Shown: positions 4,882-5,406 of the stretch, piece after piece
How positions within the stretch are numbered: the stretch's first letter is position 1
How the letters are laid out: each line of letters starts with the position of its first letter
The notes under the pieces: model-generated
Databases searched by the model: none
Told to the model about the DNA's origin: nothing
Seen by the model: only the letters and a program-made list of their open reading frames with translations
Source of the DNA: Bacteriovoracaceae bacterium UBA1018
Lineage (GTDB): Bacteria > Bdellovibrionota > UBA1018
Length of the DNA: 5,406 nucleotides
Assembly (NCBI GenBank): GCA_002291495.1
Contig: DBAE01000292.1
Coordinates: 18,591-23,996, forward strand
Reading direction: 5' to 3'
Program-made: the position numbers and the translations under genes

Positions 4882-5406
4882 CTATCGTCCTTTTAAAATT
4901 TCTTGGACTACCTTGATATCGAGATATCGGTTTCGACTTCCTGGAGTAACCTGAGTCGGGTTGACTACATAGCTGACAAAATCAGGATGATCCTTCTCCG
5001 ATCGTCCCGTCCAAATCCCAAAGTCAACCTCGATACCTCCATCCGCAGTAGGTTGGCCATATAAGTCGTAAGTGTAGTTGAACGTGCGCTCTTGAGTTCC
5101 GACAAAGTCAGAAGGACTCTCCAGATGTGCAGCGCCTTTCAGAGTCAGATCGACGTGCATGACTCGAGCATCTCTTGAGTCTTTACGAATAGTCATCTGC
5201 GCTTGATAAATAGGCGCATACCAAACCCCATCCGCGGCGTCATAGTCCATGATAAAAGCTTGTTTCTTCTCAAACAAAACAGCCTGAAGAAAACGGTGAA
5301 ATTGATCGGGATAAATATCTTCTAAATCCTCTTCAGTACGACGTTCTGGATTTGAACCAAATCTTTCGCCAAATACAGTCTCACCATGAGCTGACTCGTA
5401 TGCCTT
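4882..5406 (-). CDS. Transglutaminase-elicitor-like protein, C-terminal part (5' end outside the window)
   Basis: The frame is open from the right edge to the TAG at 4882-4884, giving 174 residues with no credible start inside the window; a TTG at 5277 is internal. The order of motifs resembles the transglutaminase elicitor family (Phytophthora GP42-type and bacterial relatives): FGERFGSNPE (12-21), then YPDQFHRFL (35-43) like the family's NPGxFHxxL, QAFIMDYDAADGVWYAPIY (51-69) like SFVxDxxxDxxVWNQPV, and WTGRSEKDHPDFV (131-143) like a W-x-G-x-S...HPDF block. The catalytic Cys-His part would lie upstream, beyond the window. Such proteins are normally exported and cross-link glutamine and lysine side chains or act on them. 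The match is from memory of family patterns, so the family call is moderate, while the reading frame itself is secure. A terminator-like hairpin follows, then plsC. Confidence 0.6.
   Translation of the reverse strand, partial: KAYESAHGETVFGERFGSNPERRTEEDLEDIYPDQFHRFLQAVLFEKKQAFIMDYDAADGVWYAPIYQAQMTIRKDSRDARVMHVDLTLKGAAHLESPSDFVGTQERTFNYTYDLYGQPTADGGIEVDFGIWTGRSEKDHPDFVSYVVNPTQVTPGSRNRYLDIKVVQEILKGR

Noticed and set aside
4873..4885. Small hairpin ATAGA-aag-TCTAT at the stop of the elicitor-like gene
   Set aside because: Only 5 AT-rich pairs and no U-tract; the nearby hairpin at 4816-4840 is a far better terminator.

Overview
The window looks like ordinary chromosome of a Gram-negative bacterium with moderate GC (a little under half G+C by eye). 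It is tightly packed and rich in exported proteins: three predicted lipoproteins with clear lipobox cysteines, two small membrane or exported proteins, and the C-terminal end of a transglutaminase-elicitor-like protein. They are mixed with housekeeping enzymes: a SAM methyltransferase, RadC, a DTW-domain tRNA-modifying enzyme and a PlsC acyltransferase. The mix would suit a Bdellovibrio-like or similar deltaproteobacterial lineage, but that is inference; nothing here fixes the taxonomy. I see no mobile element, CRISPR array, tRNA or rRNA.

Layout. (1) 1-257, minus: N-terminal part of a class I SAM-dependent methyltransferase running off the left edge. (2) 304-645, plus, divergent from it across only 46 bp: a lipoprotein with MORN-like repeats. 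(3) 729-2156, plus: a radC-tapT pair separated by 12 bp, probably one transcript. (4) 3166-2153, minus: a cysteine-rich 214-aa lipoprotein followed by a 103-aa Met/Gly-rich single-pass membrane protein. The stop codon of the latter overlaps the stop codon of tapT. (5) 3276-4085, plus: a 74-aa small membrane or exported ORF, then a 174-aa lipoprotein with four further cysteines, ending at a strong hairpin terminator that lies inside the 3' end of the convergent plsC gene. (6) 5406-4094, minus: the 3' part of the transglutaminase-elicitor-like gene, then plsC.

The most unusual structure is at 4808-4840. A GC-rich hairpin followed by eight U residues on the minus strand has the form of an intrinsic terminator for the elicitor-like gene, yet the first ATG of plsC sits in its loop and its U-tract is plsC codons 5-7. 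Either plsC begins further in, at Met13, or its expression is attenuated by this element. With the terminator inside the other end of plsC and the overlapping tapT stop, the window shows three cases where transcript-end signals or gene ends are folded into neighbouring coding sequence. No multi-gene system of a new kind is evident. The radC-tapT pair and the envelope genes are best read as separate neighbouring units.
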